Positions 26,311 to 35,211 of a stretch of 64,000 nt of DNA are shown here, piece by piece (position 1 is the stretch's first letter; the number at the start of each line of letters is the position of its first letter). Where the stretch lies: contig NZ_CP133160.1 of assembly GCF_030913365.1 (NCBI RefSeq), positions 1,612,001 to 1,676,000 on the forward strand, in the 5' to 3' direction. Both the position numbers and the translations under genes were made by a program. The notes beneath the pieces were generated by a model. That model worked only from the letters and a program-made list of their open reading frames with translations, was not told the origin of the DNA and made no database searches. The stretch comes from Stenotrophomonas sp. 24(2023). Its GTDB lineage: Bacteria > Pseudomonadota > Gammaproteobacteria > Xanthomonadales > Xanthomonadaceae.

Positions 26311-26862
26311 TCACCGCAGGGCACGCAGCCGAAGGGCGACCACGACCTGCAGTACCCCATACATCAGGGTGAGGATGCCGATCCACAAGGTGGTCACGGC
26401 CACGCCCGCATACGGATTGGCGGCCAACAGCAGGCCCAGCACCACCGCCAGCACGCCGCTGAGGACCAACAGCCACTCACCACGGATATGCCTGCGCACG
26501 CGGAGGGCGAACACGATGCGGTAGATGCCCGCCACCAGCAGCCACGCGGCGAGGAACAGCACCAGTACGCCGGCCGTCGCCAGCGGGTTGATGACCGCCA
26601 GGGCACCAAAGCCCAGCGATGCGATCACGTAGACCAGCAGCCAGCTGCGTGATGCACCACTGCCACCGGTGATGAGCGCCAAGAGGCTGATGACCCCCTC
26701 CACGATCGCCATCACGCCCAGTATCCATGCCAGCGCCGTCGCCGCCGACAACGGCCAGCCGATGGCAACGATGCCAAAGCCCACCGCAACCAGGCCATAC
26801 AGCAGCAGGATCCACCAGCTACGGCCGACCGCCGACAACAAGGGAGACACGGGTGACTTCAT
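26311..26862 (-). CDS. HdeD-like membrane protein (DUF308)
   Basis: 183-residue inner membrane protein with six hydrophobic helices in three pairs, the repeat arrangement of the HdeD/DUF308 family. E. coli HdeD is linked to acid resistance, but the biochemical role is unknown. Internal repeat feel: G-F-G-I-V-A-I-G-W-P-L then G-F-G-A-L-A-V-I-N-P-L then V-L-G-L-L-L-A-A-N-P-Y-A, each ending a helix with N/W-P. The start is ATG 26862. An upstream in-frame start would add 32 non-conserved residues. Confidence 0.85.
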   Translation of the reverse strand: MKSPVSPLLSAVGRSWWILLLYGLVAVGFGIVAIGWPLSAATALAWILGVMAIVEGVISLLALITGGSGASRSWLLVYVIASLGFGALAVINPLATAGVLVLFLAAWLLVAGIYRIVFALRVRRHIRGEWLLVLSGVLAVVLGLLLAANPYAGVAVTTLWIGILTLMYGVLQVVVALRLRALR

Positions 26863-26920
26863 GACCAGGCCTTCGATCGGGAACCGGGTCCATCCTAGCC
26901 CGGGGGGATGAAGCGACCGA

Positions 26921-27643
26921 TCACGGCACCCGGGCACAGACCCACACCCGCACTTCATCGACTCCCACCATCCGCAGCGTATCGGCGATCTCCACCACGG
27001 TACTGCCGGTGGTCATCACATCATCGACCAGCGTGAGGCGTGGTGGCACGACCCCACGCACATCAAAGGCATCGAACAGGTTGCTGCGGCGCTGCTCGGC
27101 GCTGCGCTCGGATTGCGGCGCGGTGTAGCGGCGGCGGTACAGGCCCCGCCAGACCGGCAGCCGCAGCAACCGGCACAGTTCGGCCGCCTGGTCGTAGCCG
27201 CGCCGGCGGATGCGCCGGTCATGCAGCGGCACCGGCACCAGTGGCAGACATGACCACGGCGGAGGAGCGCGCTGCATCAGCTGCGCCAACAGGCGACCGG
27301 CCGCCAGGTCCTGGTGGAACTTGTAGCGCAGCAGCAGCTGGTCCACCGGGGGCAGATACAGCAGGCTGGCATGCGCGGCGCCCTGCGGCGGCGGCTCGTC
27401 GCGGCAGGTACCACACACCGGCAGGGCGCCCTCGGGAAGGGGCAGCGCGCAGCGCAGGCACGCATGCCCCGCCCAGGGCAGATCGGCCAGGCACGCCGGG
27501 CAGAGATCGAGATCGTCGTGGCCCGGTTCGTGGCAGACCAGGCAGGTCAACGGCAGCAGCCGTCGCAGCACGCCTTGACTGACGGTTGAGAACCAGCGGT
27601 GGCAGAGCGCGGGCATGGCTGGATGCTGATCGCCGGCAATCAC
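26921..27643 (-). CDS. comF: ComF family protein (double zinc ribbon/phosphoribosyltransferase)
   Basis: 240-residue cytoplasmic protein of the ComF/GntX family, required for DNA uptake in competent bacteria. N-terminal zinc ribbon cysteines are C-L-V-C near residue 34, C-P-A-C near 48, C-L-R-C near 62 and C-G-T-C near 77. The C-terminal phosphoribosyltransferase-type domain has LVPVPLHDRRIRRRGYDQA near 135 and the PRPP-binding LVDDVMTTGST near 205. The start is taken at 27643; MPALCHR nine codons later is also possible. In xanthomonads comF and bioB are typically neighbours, and here they are separated by about 7.6 kb of inserted genes. Confidence 0.9.
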   Translation of the reverse strand: MIAGDQHPAMPALCHRWFSTVSQGVLRRLLPLTCLVCHEPGHDDLDLCPACLADLPWAGHACLRCALPLPEGALPVCGTCRDEPPPQGAAHASLLYLPPVDQLLLRYKFHQDLAAGRLLAQLMQRAPPPWSCLPLVPVPLHDRRIRRRGYDQAAELCRLLRLPVWRGLYRRRYTAPQSERSAEQRRSNLFDAFDVRGVVPPRLTLVDDVMTTGSTVVEIADTLRMVGVDEVRVWVCARVP

Positions 27644-27882
27644 GGTGCATATCAGCCATCACCCCGCTTCGCGGTAGGAACGTGCCCCGTTGAGCAGCAG
27701 TGGCGCGCTTGCGTTGGTGTGTCGGCTTCAACCCGGATCGTGCTGACGCATGGCGCCCTGAATGACGCCATCAACTCGATTTGCACCGAAAGATTGTGAC
27801 CGCGTCTGCAGGTCCGATCTTCCACTGCACCCTGTGCTTAAAACCAACCAAGAGTGCAGCTCCGCAGACAGGGAGGATGCAG

Positions 27883-30621
27883 GTGAGCAACAGCCATTGG
27901 ATGGCACTTGCGCGGGCGATCGTGCTGGACGACCAGCGGGCACGGCAGATCCGGCTGCTGGGCCTGGACGAGGCCTGGGTGGTCGAACGCTTCGAAGGCG
28001 AGGAAACGGTCTGCGGCGACAACCGCCTGCAGATCGACTGCCTGGCCACCGACGCGTTCCTGGAACTGGACCCGTGGCTGGAGAAGCCGCTGACCCTGCA
28101 GCTGCGCCAGGCCGATGGCGGCCTGCGCCAGTGGCACGGCCTGTGCACCGAAGCGGCCCAGCTGGGCAGCGACGGCGGCCTGGCCCGCTACCGGCTCACC
28201 CTGGAGCCGTGGACCGCCCTGCTGCGCCTGCGCCGCAATGCGGTGATCTTCCAGGACAGCGACACCCGCGCCATCTGCGAGCAGATCTTCGCCGACTACC
28301 CGCAGGCCGCCTTCCGCTTCGACGTGCAGGCCACCCTGCCCGCCCGCGCCATCACCACCCAGTACCGCGAGACCGACTGGGATTTTGTCACCCGCCTGCT
28401 GGCCGAGGCCGGCCTGGCCTGGCGCATCGAGCAGGCCCAGGGTGATGAGCCCGGCCATACGCTGGTGGTGTTCGAGCCCGGCGCCGAGCAGCCCGACAGC
28501 GGCACGCTGCGCTTCCACCGCGCCGACATGGCCGAGGCCAGCGATGGCATCACCGCCTTTGCCGAGCGCCAGCAGCTGGTGCCCAACGCCAGCACCGTGG
28601 CCAGCTGGCACAGCGAGCAGGTCAGCGCCATTGCCGGCCAGTCCAGCGCCGATGCCGGCACCCTGCCGGCGCTGGAGGTCTACGTGCAGCCGCGCGCCGG
28701 GCGCTTTGCCCAGTCCGGCTGGGCCGATGCCGAAGCACAGGCCCGCCTGGATGCCCTGCGCGTGGGCCAGGTGCTGTACAGCGGCAGCGGCAGCGAGCGC
28801 CGGCTGGCCGCCGGCAGCACCTTTGCCCTGTCCCAGCACCCGCAGCACCAGGGCCAGCGCTTCCAGCTGCTGGCCGTGCAGCACGTGGCGGTGAACAACC
28901 TGGACCAGGGCATCGCCGAACTGCTGGGCAGCGCCGAGGCCGAGCGCGGCAGCTACCGCAACCGCTTCCTGGCCACCGGCGTGGACGTGCCGGTGCGCGC
29001 CCTGCCGCAGGACCGCCCGACCCTGCACGGCCCGCAGACCGCGCGCGTGGTGGGCGTGGCCGATGCCGCCCTCAGCCCCAGCCGCGAGCACCAGGTGCGC
29101 GTGCAGTTCGGCTGGCAGCGCGGTGCCAGCCCCAACCCCGGCGGGCTGACCGACACCGGCAGCGCCCGTTCCGGCCATGCCCCGGGCGATCACACCAGTG
29201 GCAGCTGGGTGCCCGTGGCCGAATGGGTGGCCGGCCCGAACTGGGGCAGCGCCTTCCTGCCGCGCATCGGCAGCGAGGTGCTGGTGGAGTTCCTGCACGG
29301 GGATATCGACCAGCCGCGCATCACCGGCCAGCTGTACAACGGCGAGGTCGCCCCGCCCTTCGGCGGTGGCATCGACGAGAAGGCGCGGCATCCCGGCGTG
29401 CTCAGCGGCCTGCACACCCGATCCCATGACGGCAGCGGCACCCAGCAGTGGGTGATCGACGACACCCCCGGCCAGCTGCGCACCCGCCTGCACAGCTCGC
29501 TGGCCGACAGCCGGCTGGAACTGGGCTACCTGATCGCCCACCAGGACACCGCCCGCGGCAGCCTGCGCGGGGAAGGCTTCGAGCTGGCCACCCAGGGCTG
29601 GGGCAACGTGCACGCCGCCGAGGGCCTGCTGCTGTCGGCCAGCCTGCAGGCCGGTGCCGGCTCGACGGTGATGGACAACGCCAGCGTGGTGGCCCAGCTC
29701 AAGGGCGCCGAGCGCAGCCTGGAGCAGATGCAGCAGACGCTGGGCCAGCAGCAGGTACCGGGCCTGGCCGAATTCCAGCGCACCCGGCAGCTGCGCGAGC
29801 AGATCGACCCGCAGGCGCAGGGCCGCTACAGCGGCCAGGTGAATGGCCAGAGCGCGATGAAGCCGGGCAGCGACGGCCGCAGCGCCGGTGACCAGCCGGT
29901 AGAGCGGCTGGGCACGCCGCTGCTGCTGGCCGAGGCCCCGCACCACATCGCCTGGACCACCCCGGCCAGCGCGGTGGCCTATGCCGGGCAGAACCTGCAG
30001 ATGACGGTGCAGCAGGACCTGCACGTGAGCGCTGGCGAGACGCTGGCGACGGTGTCAGGCGAACAGGTTTCGCTGTTCACGCAGAGCGGCCCGCTGCGGG
30101 TGATCGCGGCCAATGGCCCGGTCAGTCTGCAGGCCCACGATGGCGAGCTGGAACTGCTGAGCGAGCAGGCGCTGACCATCACCGCCACCGACGAGCGCAT
30201 CGACGTGCTGGCGCAGAGCAAGGTGGTGCTGCAGGCCGGCAGCAGTGCGATCACCCTGGACGGCGGCAACATCACCTTCAGCTGCCCGGGCGAGTTCAAG
30301 GTCAAGGCTGGCGAGCATCCGTTCATGCCAGGCGCATCCGAGCCTGCCGGCATCGTGCCACTGCCTCGCCTGCTCTCGCCGCGCATGGTGTATCGCGGAA
30401 AGCTGCATGTCGTGGACAGCCGCGATCGTGTGCTGCCCGACACCTACTACAGGATCGTCACCGAGGACGGCGATGTGCTTGCCCATGGCATCACCGACGA
30501 CAGGGGGCGAAGCATCACGGTCGCTACCGAGAAGCGAGTTGCAGTGACGGCATATATCGGGCGGGGAGGCTGGCAGATCACCGAGCAGGTGACAGATGAA
30601 GACGACGCCTGTGGTTGCTGA
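27883..30621 (+). CDS. vgrG: Type VI secretion spike protein VgrG
   Basis: Trimeric tip protein of the T6SS needle. 912 residues: gp27-like N-terminal domain (ARAIVLDDQRARQIRLLGL onward, to about 380), OB-fold and gp5-like spike (G-S-W-V-P-V-A-E-W then S-A-F-L-P-R-I-G-S-E-V-L-V-E-F-L, about 445-475), DUF2345 region to about 820, and a C-terminal segment of about 75 residues (834-905) that looks transthyretin-like. Such tails usually load a cargo effector. The start is a GTG at 27883, six bases after GGGAGG; an ATG two codons earlier is too close to that site. No tss core genes are in the window, so this is an orphan vgrG cassette followed by its presumed cargo. Confidence 0.92.
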   Translation: MSNSHWMALARAIVLDDQRARQIRLLGLDEAWVVERFEGEETVCGDNRLQIDCLATDAFLELDPWLEKPLTLQLRQADGGLRQWHGLCTEAAQLGSDGGLARYRLTLEPWTALLRLRRNAVIFQDSDTRAICEQIFADYPQAAFRFDVQATLPARAITTQYRETDWDFVTRLLAEAGLAWRIEQAQGDEPGHTLVVFEPGAEQPDSGTLRFHRADMAEASDGITAFAERQQLVPNASTVASWHSEQVSAIAGQSSADAGTLPALEVYVQPRAGRFAQSGWADAEAQARLDALRVGQVLYSGSGSERRLAAGSTFALSQHPQHQGQRFQLLAVQHVAVNNLDQGIAELLGSAEAERGSYRNRFLATGVDVPVRALPQDRPTLHGPQTARVVGVADAALSPSREHQVRVQFGWQRGASPNPGGLTDTGSARSGHAPGDHTSGSWVPVAEWVAGPNWGSAFLPRIGSEVLVEFLHGDIDQPRITGQLYNGEVAPPFGGGIDEKARHPGVLSGLHTRSHDGSGTQQWVIDDTPGQLRTRLHSSLADSRLELGYLIAHQDTARGSLRGEGFELATQGWGNVHAAEGLLLSASLQAGAGSTVMDNASVVAQLKGAERSLEQMQQTLGQQQVPGLAEFQRTRQLREQIDPQAQGRYSGQVNGQSAMKPGSDGRSAGDQPVERLGTPLLLAEAPHHIAWTTPASAVAYAGQNLQMTVQQDLHVSAGETLATVSGEQVSLFTQSGPLRVIAANGPVSLQAHDGELELLSEQALTITATDERIDVLAQSKVVLQAGSSAITLDGGNITFSCPGEFKVKAGEHPFMPGASEPAGIVPLPRLLSPRMVYRGKLHVVDSRDRVLPDTYYRIVTEDGDVLAHGITDDRGRSITVATEKRVAVTAYIGRGGWQITEQVTDEDDACGC

Positions 30622-30660
30622 TGCCCGCACCGGTCCGGCACAGACAGAAGGATCACGAAC

Positions 30661-31020
30661 GTGAGCGCACATGACCATCCCGATGCAAGTGGCATCACCG
30701 AGCTGGAATTCTCCACGTCGCTGGGCACGCCGATCGAAGGGCTGCGCTATCGGCTCAGCGATGGCCGGGGGCATGCGCGTCCGGCCATCACCGGTGCGGG
30801 CGGAACCGGAATCCGGCTGCGGACGGGCTTCAATGGAAGCGCCCCGGAAGCGCCTGACCTGTGGGTGCTGGAGGGTCCCGCAACAATCCTGCTGGAAGTG
30901 CAGCGTGATGACGGCAGCTGGAAGCTGATCGGAAGTTTCCAGCACGCGGCGAACAGCCACAAGCACGTGCGCGTGATCGCCCCTACTGTCGCCGTGCCCC
31001 TGCAGATGGACCCGATCTGA
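30661..31020 (+). CDS. Uncharacterised 119-residue protein in the VgrG cassette
   Basis: Small, beta-rich, soluble protein without signal peptide or Cys. It begins with GTG 30661 after a good ribosome site (GAAGGA, eight bases upstream). I do not recognise a named family. The alternation of hydrophobic residues (GLRYRLSD, TGIRLRTGF, TILLEVQRDDGSWK) suggests a small beta sandwich resembling the transthyretin-type domain at the end of the VgrG. Position between vgrG and a probable effector suggests an adaptor that mounts the effector on the spike, or an effector subunit. Function is inferred only from context. Confidence 0.6.
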   Translation: MSAHDHPDASGITELEFSTSLGTPIEGLRYRLSDGRGHARPAITGAGGTGIRLRTGFNGSAPEAPDLWVLEGPATILLEVQRDDGSWKLIGSFQHAANSHKHVRVIAPTVAVPLQMDPI

Positions 31021-31042
31021 TCGTTGCATAGGACCACATCAC

Positions 31043-32377
31043 ATGACACAGCATGCCCGCGCATTGCAGGTTCCCTTCCACACCGAAGTCGACGGTGATG
31101 GTGTCACCATGACCGTGTGCCGGTTGGATCGCCTGTATTACGCCAAGATCAAGTTGCAGATGAAGAGCAATGGCGCGACCAGCGCCGCAACGATCCTGCC
31201 CTATCTGATCGTCTATGCCGCGCCGGAGAGGCCGAATGTCTGGACGATAAGAGCACCTTCCATTGCGAGAACAGGAATGCGGGGTACACCCGGCCTCATC
31301 CACATGGAAATCGGCAGACCAGGTCGCTATCGGATCTACATCAAGGAACCTACCGAGACCTTTTCGCAAGACGAAGTATTTGCAATACAACAGCATGCTC
31401 TCGCCGACGGCACTAACAGCCATCGTGACGTTCAGCCAATTGTCGAGTTGGAGGTCATCGAAAACCCAAACTGCACGCTATCCATTCGGACGATTCATCC
31501 AAACGATCTGCAACGCACCCGGGGCGGCGGCGGTGACAGCATTCCTGTAGACACAGGCATTCTAAATTTTACCGAAGCCCACATCTTTGATGATCCAGAG
31601 CAAGCGCTTGACCTTGGCAACCACATCATCTCATTTCAACTCTGGGCCGATGCTTCGCGCACCTATGGCACCCAGCACCCCATAGTCCAGAACAGCGACT
31701 TCCGCGAGGCGCTGACTACCATCTATAGCGAGGGATTAACTGCTGGCACGGGTGCAGGCGACAGCGCTCATGATCGCACCCTCGGCTTTGGAGAGAGAGA
31801 AGTCCAGTTCAATCACCAGTCCACCACCGGAGGACGACGACGTCTGTCCTTCCTCGAAGACAACGGCCAACCTCACAACCGAATGACGGCAGACGAGACC
31901 TTACGCCGCACCCATCCGGCAACCATGGAGTTCCTGCTAAGAATGATGGATGACCTGGATATCACGTATGCGCGGGTCACAGGTGCTTGGCGCCCTCATA
32001 TCGGCTCCACCCGCCACCGCTATGCTTCGGCTATCGATCTCACCCATGTGCGCACCACAGTTATTGGCACTGACGGCCAACAGCACACTGTCACCGTCCA
32101 TTTTCACAGCGGGCTTTCAATGGACTCCAACCCAACCCGCGCTGTACCGGCCGAATCAGCCGCGCAAACACGTACGCGCGAATTCTCACTTCGAGTGCAT
32201 AGATACATCGCCAATGCGCGAGCGCAACAGACACTGGGCTGGCTGGGTGGACCTTGGCGCCTGACATATAGCCAACTAGATCTAACCAATGTCGAACGAA
32301 TCAATGCTGTAGCAATCGACACCAATGCAACCCACACAGATCACATGCATATCAGCATGGGAACTGATCAACCATGA
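31043..32377 (+). CDS. Probable T6SS peptidoglycan peptidase effector (M15/LAS-like)
   Basis: 444-residue protein, no signal peptide, low-GC compared with its neighbours. The N-terminal about 270 residues match nothing I recognise and may be the VgrG-docking part. The C-terminal domain has the LAS/M15 zinc-peptidase pattern: T-R-H325-R-Y-A-S-A-I-D332, where His and Asp are seven apart as in VanX and phage L-alanyl-D-glutamate peptidases. It ends with D433-H-M-H436, matching the E/D-x-x-H motif that supplies the catalytic acid and third ligand. This predicts cleavage of cell-wall peptides in a target cell's periplasm. The downstream gene overlaps its stop and fits an immunity protein. Assignment by motif only. 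Confidence 0.65.
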   Translation: MTQHARALQVPFHTEVDGDGVTMTVCRLDRLYYAKIKLQMKSNGATSAATILPYLIVYAAPERPNVWTIRAPSIARTGMRGTPGLIHMEIGRPGRYRIYIKEPTETFSQDEVFAIQQHALADGTNSHRDVQPIVELEVIENPNCTLSIRTIHPNDLQRTRGGGGDSIPVDTGILNFTEAHIFDDPEQALDLGNHIISFQLWADASRTYGTQHPIVQNSDFREALTTIYSEGLTAGTGAGDSAHDRTLGFGEREVQFNHQSTTGGRRRLSFLEDNGQPHNRMTADETLRRTHPATMEFLLRMMDDLDITYARVTGAWRPHIGSTRHRYASAIDLTHVRTTVIGTDGQQHTVTVHFHSGLSMDSNPTRAVPAESAAQTRTREFSLRVHRYIANARAQQTLGWLGGPWRLTYSQLDLTNVERINAVAIDTNATHTDHMHISMGTDQP

Positions 32378-33225
32378 ATATGCTCGTTCTTCTAGCACTA
32401 CTGAACGGCCCGCCCTCCTACGGGTTCCATGAAATACTTCCAGCGGCAATGGGACCAATCAACTGCCCAGAGCCACCCGCGACCATCCGAACGGCAGAAG
32501 GTCGCATCTATGAATGCCGGCCAGAAGAAGGACAAGACCCTTACGTCGACGTCACTCCGCCCGATGACCAGACCCACTGGAGGCTTCCTTTCGGCTCGAC
32601 GGTGCCCCCACCCCGCGGAACCGGCAGCTATCACCCGCCTGAAGATTGGCACTTCCGCTCCATTATTGTGCGCAACAACCCCGCAGTACCGGGTTTCGAA
32701 TACTTCTATGTCTTCGATCAACATGGCGTGGTGATCGAATCCAATCTGCCTCATGCAATCGGGGATCAGATGATGGAAATTCGCACCTCGGGCATTCGTA
32801 TATGGCCTACGGCCAATGTCTACTATCTGATGCCGCCACTCAGCGCGACAGCGGAACAACGCATGTTACGTTCTGCCGGTCGAACAGGAGACCCTGGACG
32901 CTATGCATTGGTCGTTGATGGAAAGATGTTGTGCCCAGCATTGGATGAAAGCTACATCAGCGATTGGCCGCTGCCGAGGGCATCCCCATCACCCTTTCGC
33001 AAGAGCTTGAATGGGCACTGCGGTGACGCCTACCGAACTCCGTCGCGGTTCCCCGAGGACGACGCCCGCAATCCGCGCTACTACGCCTACCCGGGATTCA
33101 AAGCCGGCGGCCTCGATCTCCGATGGAGCTTCCAGCGCCACGACGAACCGGAGCGCCCGATTCTGAATCGGAAAGGCGAATGTGTCGCGCTGTGCACGCA
33201 GGGCACACCAAGGGCCCGCGACTGA
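32374..33225 (+). CDS. Putative immunity protein for the M15-like effector
   Basis: 283-residue protein whose ATG overlaps the effector stop (ATGA), so the two are co-translated. The N-terminus MNMLVLLALLNGPPSYG is short and hydrophobic, compatible with a signal peptide, and four or more cysteines (C31, a C-R-P pair, C near 190, C-V-A-L-C near the end) suggest a disulphide-bonded periplasmic protein. No known family recognised. Immunity to a wall-degrading effector must act in the periplasm, which fits. Base composition is as low as the effector's. Could instead be a second effector. Confidence 0.5.
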   Translation: MNMLVLLALLNGPPSYGFHEILPAAMGPINCPEPPATIRTAEGRIYECRPEEGQDPYVDVTPPDDQTHWRLPFGSTVPPPRGTGSYHPPEDWHFRSIIVRNNPAVPGFEYFYVFDQHGVVIESNLPHAIGDQMMEIRTSGIRIWPTANVYYLMPPLSATAEQRMLRSAGRTGDPGRYALVVDGKMLCPALDESYISDWPLPRASPSPFRKSLNGHCGDAYRTPSRFPEDDARNPRYYAYPGFKAGGLDLRWSFQRHDEPERPILNRKGECVALCTQGTPRARD

Positions 33226-33245
33226 CGCAACTGCATACCCCACAC

Positions 33246-35084
33246 TCAGCCCGCCCGCCCCACTCCTTCCGCGCCACGCGCCTGCAATGCCTGCCAGCGT
33301 GCAACAGCCTGGTCGAACACCTTCATGTCCTCGTCCACCAGCTGTTGCCAGTCCACCGGTTCGCCCAGCAGTTCTTCGACCATCTTCATTGGCGGGCGAT
33401 CAAAGCCACGGCCGGCCACGTTGAGATAGCGCTCGCGGAAGCCCTGTGGATCCTGCTGCTGCAAGGCGTACAGGCGCACGGCAACCAGGCCGGCAGGCAG
33501 GTAGTTCACCAGATAGAGCGGGTCCTCCACCATCAACCGCTTGGCCTGCCACAGGCCACGCTGCTGCGGATACGCCTGCAGGCTGTCATCGAACGGTGCA
33601 AGCGCCTGCGCGGCCAGCGCGTCCAGGCCATCGGCGGAGGACACGGTCCTGGCCGCAACGCCGTCGTACAGCGCCTGTTCCAGCGTTGCCTCCTGCGCGG
33701 ACGTGAAGATCTGCAGCACCATGTCCTCTACCAGTGACTGCTGGTACCACGCTTTGGCACGCACATCCGTGGCCTGCCGCTGCAGTTCATCGCGGAACAT
33801 CAGTTCCCCGAAGATGGCGAAGGTTTCGTTCAGCCAGCCGGTACCGTTGCGGTACAGCGCAGAAGCGCCCTGACGGTCCATCCACTGTCCGTGCGCGGCA
33901 TGATTGGCTTCGTGTACCAGCTCTACATCACCATCGAGGTCGTTGCGGAAGCGCCCGACGTAGACGACCGACGGCGCGCCCGGGGCGCTGATCGAGAAGG
34001 CATCCTGCACACGCGCTCCCGTTTCGGTGTCGATGTCCAAGCGTCCCCCGGCAGGATCGAGAATGGCCTGCAGCACACCAACATAGTCCGGTCCGAGCAC
34101 CTGCATGGCCTCGCCCGCCGCGTCCTGCACCTGTGCCAGAGACAGCACAGGCGGGACGAAACCTGCTGCGGGCAGGGCCATGTCCCACGGCGCCGGATCA
34201 GGCGCGATGCCCGTGCGCTGCAGCTGCATGCGCCGGGCCTGCTGCCATGCCCGCAGATGGCCGGCCTGGGTACCGACGGCCTGCAGCATGGTCTGCACCT
34301 GCGCGCTGTCCAGTCCCATCTTCAGATAGGCCGCCTGTGGTGCGTTGTCATAGCCGCGCAGGCGCGCCTGCCCATCGTTCACCCGCGCCACGCCGATGAA
34401 CACATCCGCCATCGCCTCGCGCTGTGCGGCAAGGCCAAGCCACCGTGCACGCCATGCGCGCTCGCGCACGGCGCGATCGGGCACCGTCGCGAGCACGGCA
34501 GCATCCTTGCCCGCGTCCAGCTGCCGCCCCTTCCAGTCGATCTGCTCGAAGCGGCCGGCCTGGCGTACATCACGGAACAGACGCCGGAAACTGGACAGTG
34601 CCGGATCGGCCAGGTGGTCAATGGCGGTTCCTGCCCATTCCGCCGCCGCGTGCGGTGCGGGGGACTGTCCGCGTTCCAGGAAGTAGCGGTAGGGCTGCAC
34701 CCAGGCCGCATCCGGCGATGCGCCCTGCCCCACCGTACGCGCCAACGCTGCCGCATCACCGCAGATGTCACCGATCTCGTCCATGCCCGCACTGGCCACC
34801 GCATCGTTGCGGTCGCGCGACTGGCGCAGTTCCAGGTAGGCATGGTGGCGAAGGCAACGGCCATACAGCGCTTCGGCCTGCTGGAACCGATGCGCGGGCG
34901 CAGACGACCGGTCTGCTTCCAGGTGCTTGATGTTCTGCTGCAACACCAGACGCGCGCGCGCTTCTTCGGCATCGCTGGGGAAATAGCGCGTCTGGTCCAC
35001 CCGCAGCGATACCGGTGCGGCTGCGGCAAACAACGGCAGTGAGGTCAGCACGCACAGCAGCGCGCGGCAGAGCGATGTTTGCAT
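33246..35084 (-). CDS. Exported M3-like oligopeptidase
   Basis: 612-residue metallopeptidase with a signal peptide (MQTSLCRALLCVLTSLPLFAAAA). The gluzincin motif H391-E-A-N-H395 within ELVHEANHAAHG gives the two zinc ligands and the general base. A second-ligand Glu could be in NETFAIFGELMF about 25-30 residues later, as in M3 peptidases. Overall length and all-helical composition fit oligopeptidase F/M3 relatives, but similarity to the better-known members is loose. It probably degrades peptides in the periplasm. Start ATG 35084 has GGAAG before it and begins the signal peptide; an in-frame ATG 18 codons upstream is unlikely. Confidence 0.75.
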   Translation of the reverse strand: MQTSLCRALLCVLTSLPLFAAAAPVSLRVDQTRYFPSDAEEARARLVLQQNIKHLEADRSSAPAHRFQQAEALYGRCLRHHAYLELRQSRDRNDAVASAGMDEIGDICGDAAALARTVGQGASPDAAWVQPYRYFLERGQSPAPHAAAEWAGTAIDHLADPALSSFRRLFRDVRQAGRFEQIDWKGRQLDAGKDAAVLATVPDRAVRERAWRARWLGLAAQREAMADVFIGVARVNDGQARLRGYDNAPQAAYLKMGLDSAQVQTMLQAVGTQAGHLRAWQQARRMQLQRTGIAPDPAPWDMALPAAGFVPPVLSLAQVQDAAGEAMQVLGPDYVGVLQAILDPAGGRLDIDTETGARVQDAFSISAPGAPSVVYVGRFRNDLDGDVELVHEANHAAHGQWMDRQGASALYRNGTGWLNETFAIFGELMFRDELQRQATDVRAKAWYQQSLVEDMVLQIFTSAQEATLEQALYDGVAARTVSSADGLDALAAQALAPFDDSLQAYPQQRGLWQAKRLMVEDPLYLVNYLPAGLVAVRLYALQQQDPQGFRERYLNVAGRGFDRPPMKMVEELLGEPVDWQQLVDEDMKVFDQAVARWQALQARGAEGVGRAG

Positions 35085-35211
35085 TCTTGCTTCCTTGCAT
35101 GAAGCCAAGAGGATCTGCCGCGGGTGCGGGGGTGTCAACCGTGAGGACTTCAGAGGAACAGCGGTCGATCATTGCCGATGCCGCCATGGTCCCGCCCCAG
35201 CCGGGCCCCCT

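Noticed and set aside
27838..30024. 728-codon minus-strand frame opposite vgrG
   Set aside because: Shadow of the vgrG reading frame; Gly/Ala/His-rich without domain.
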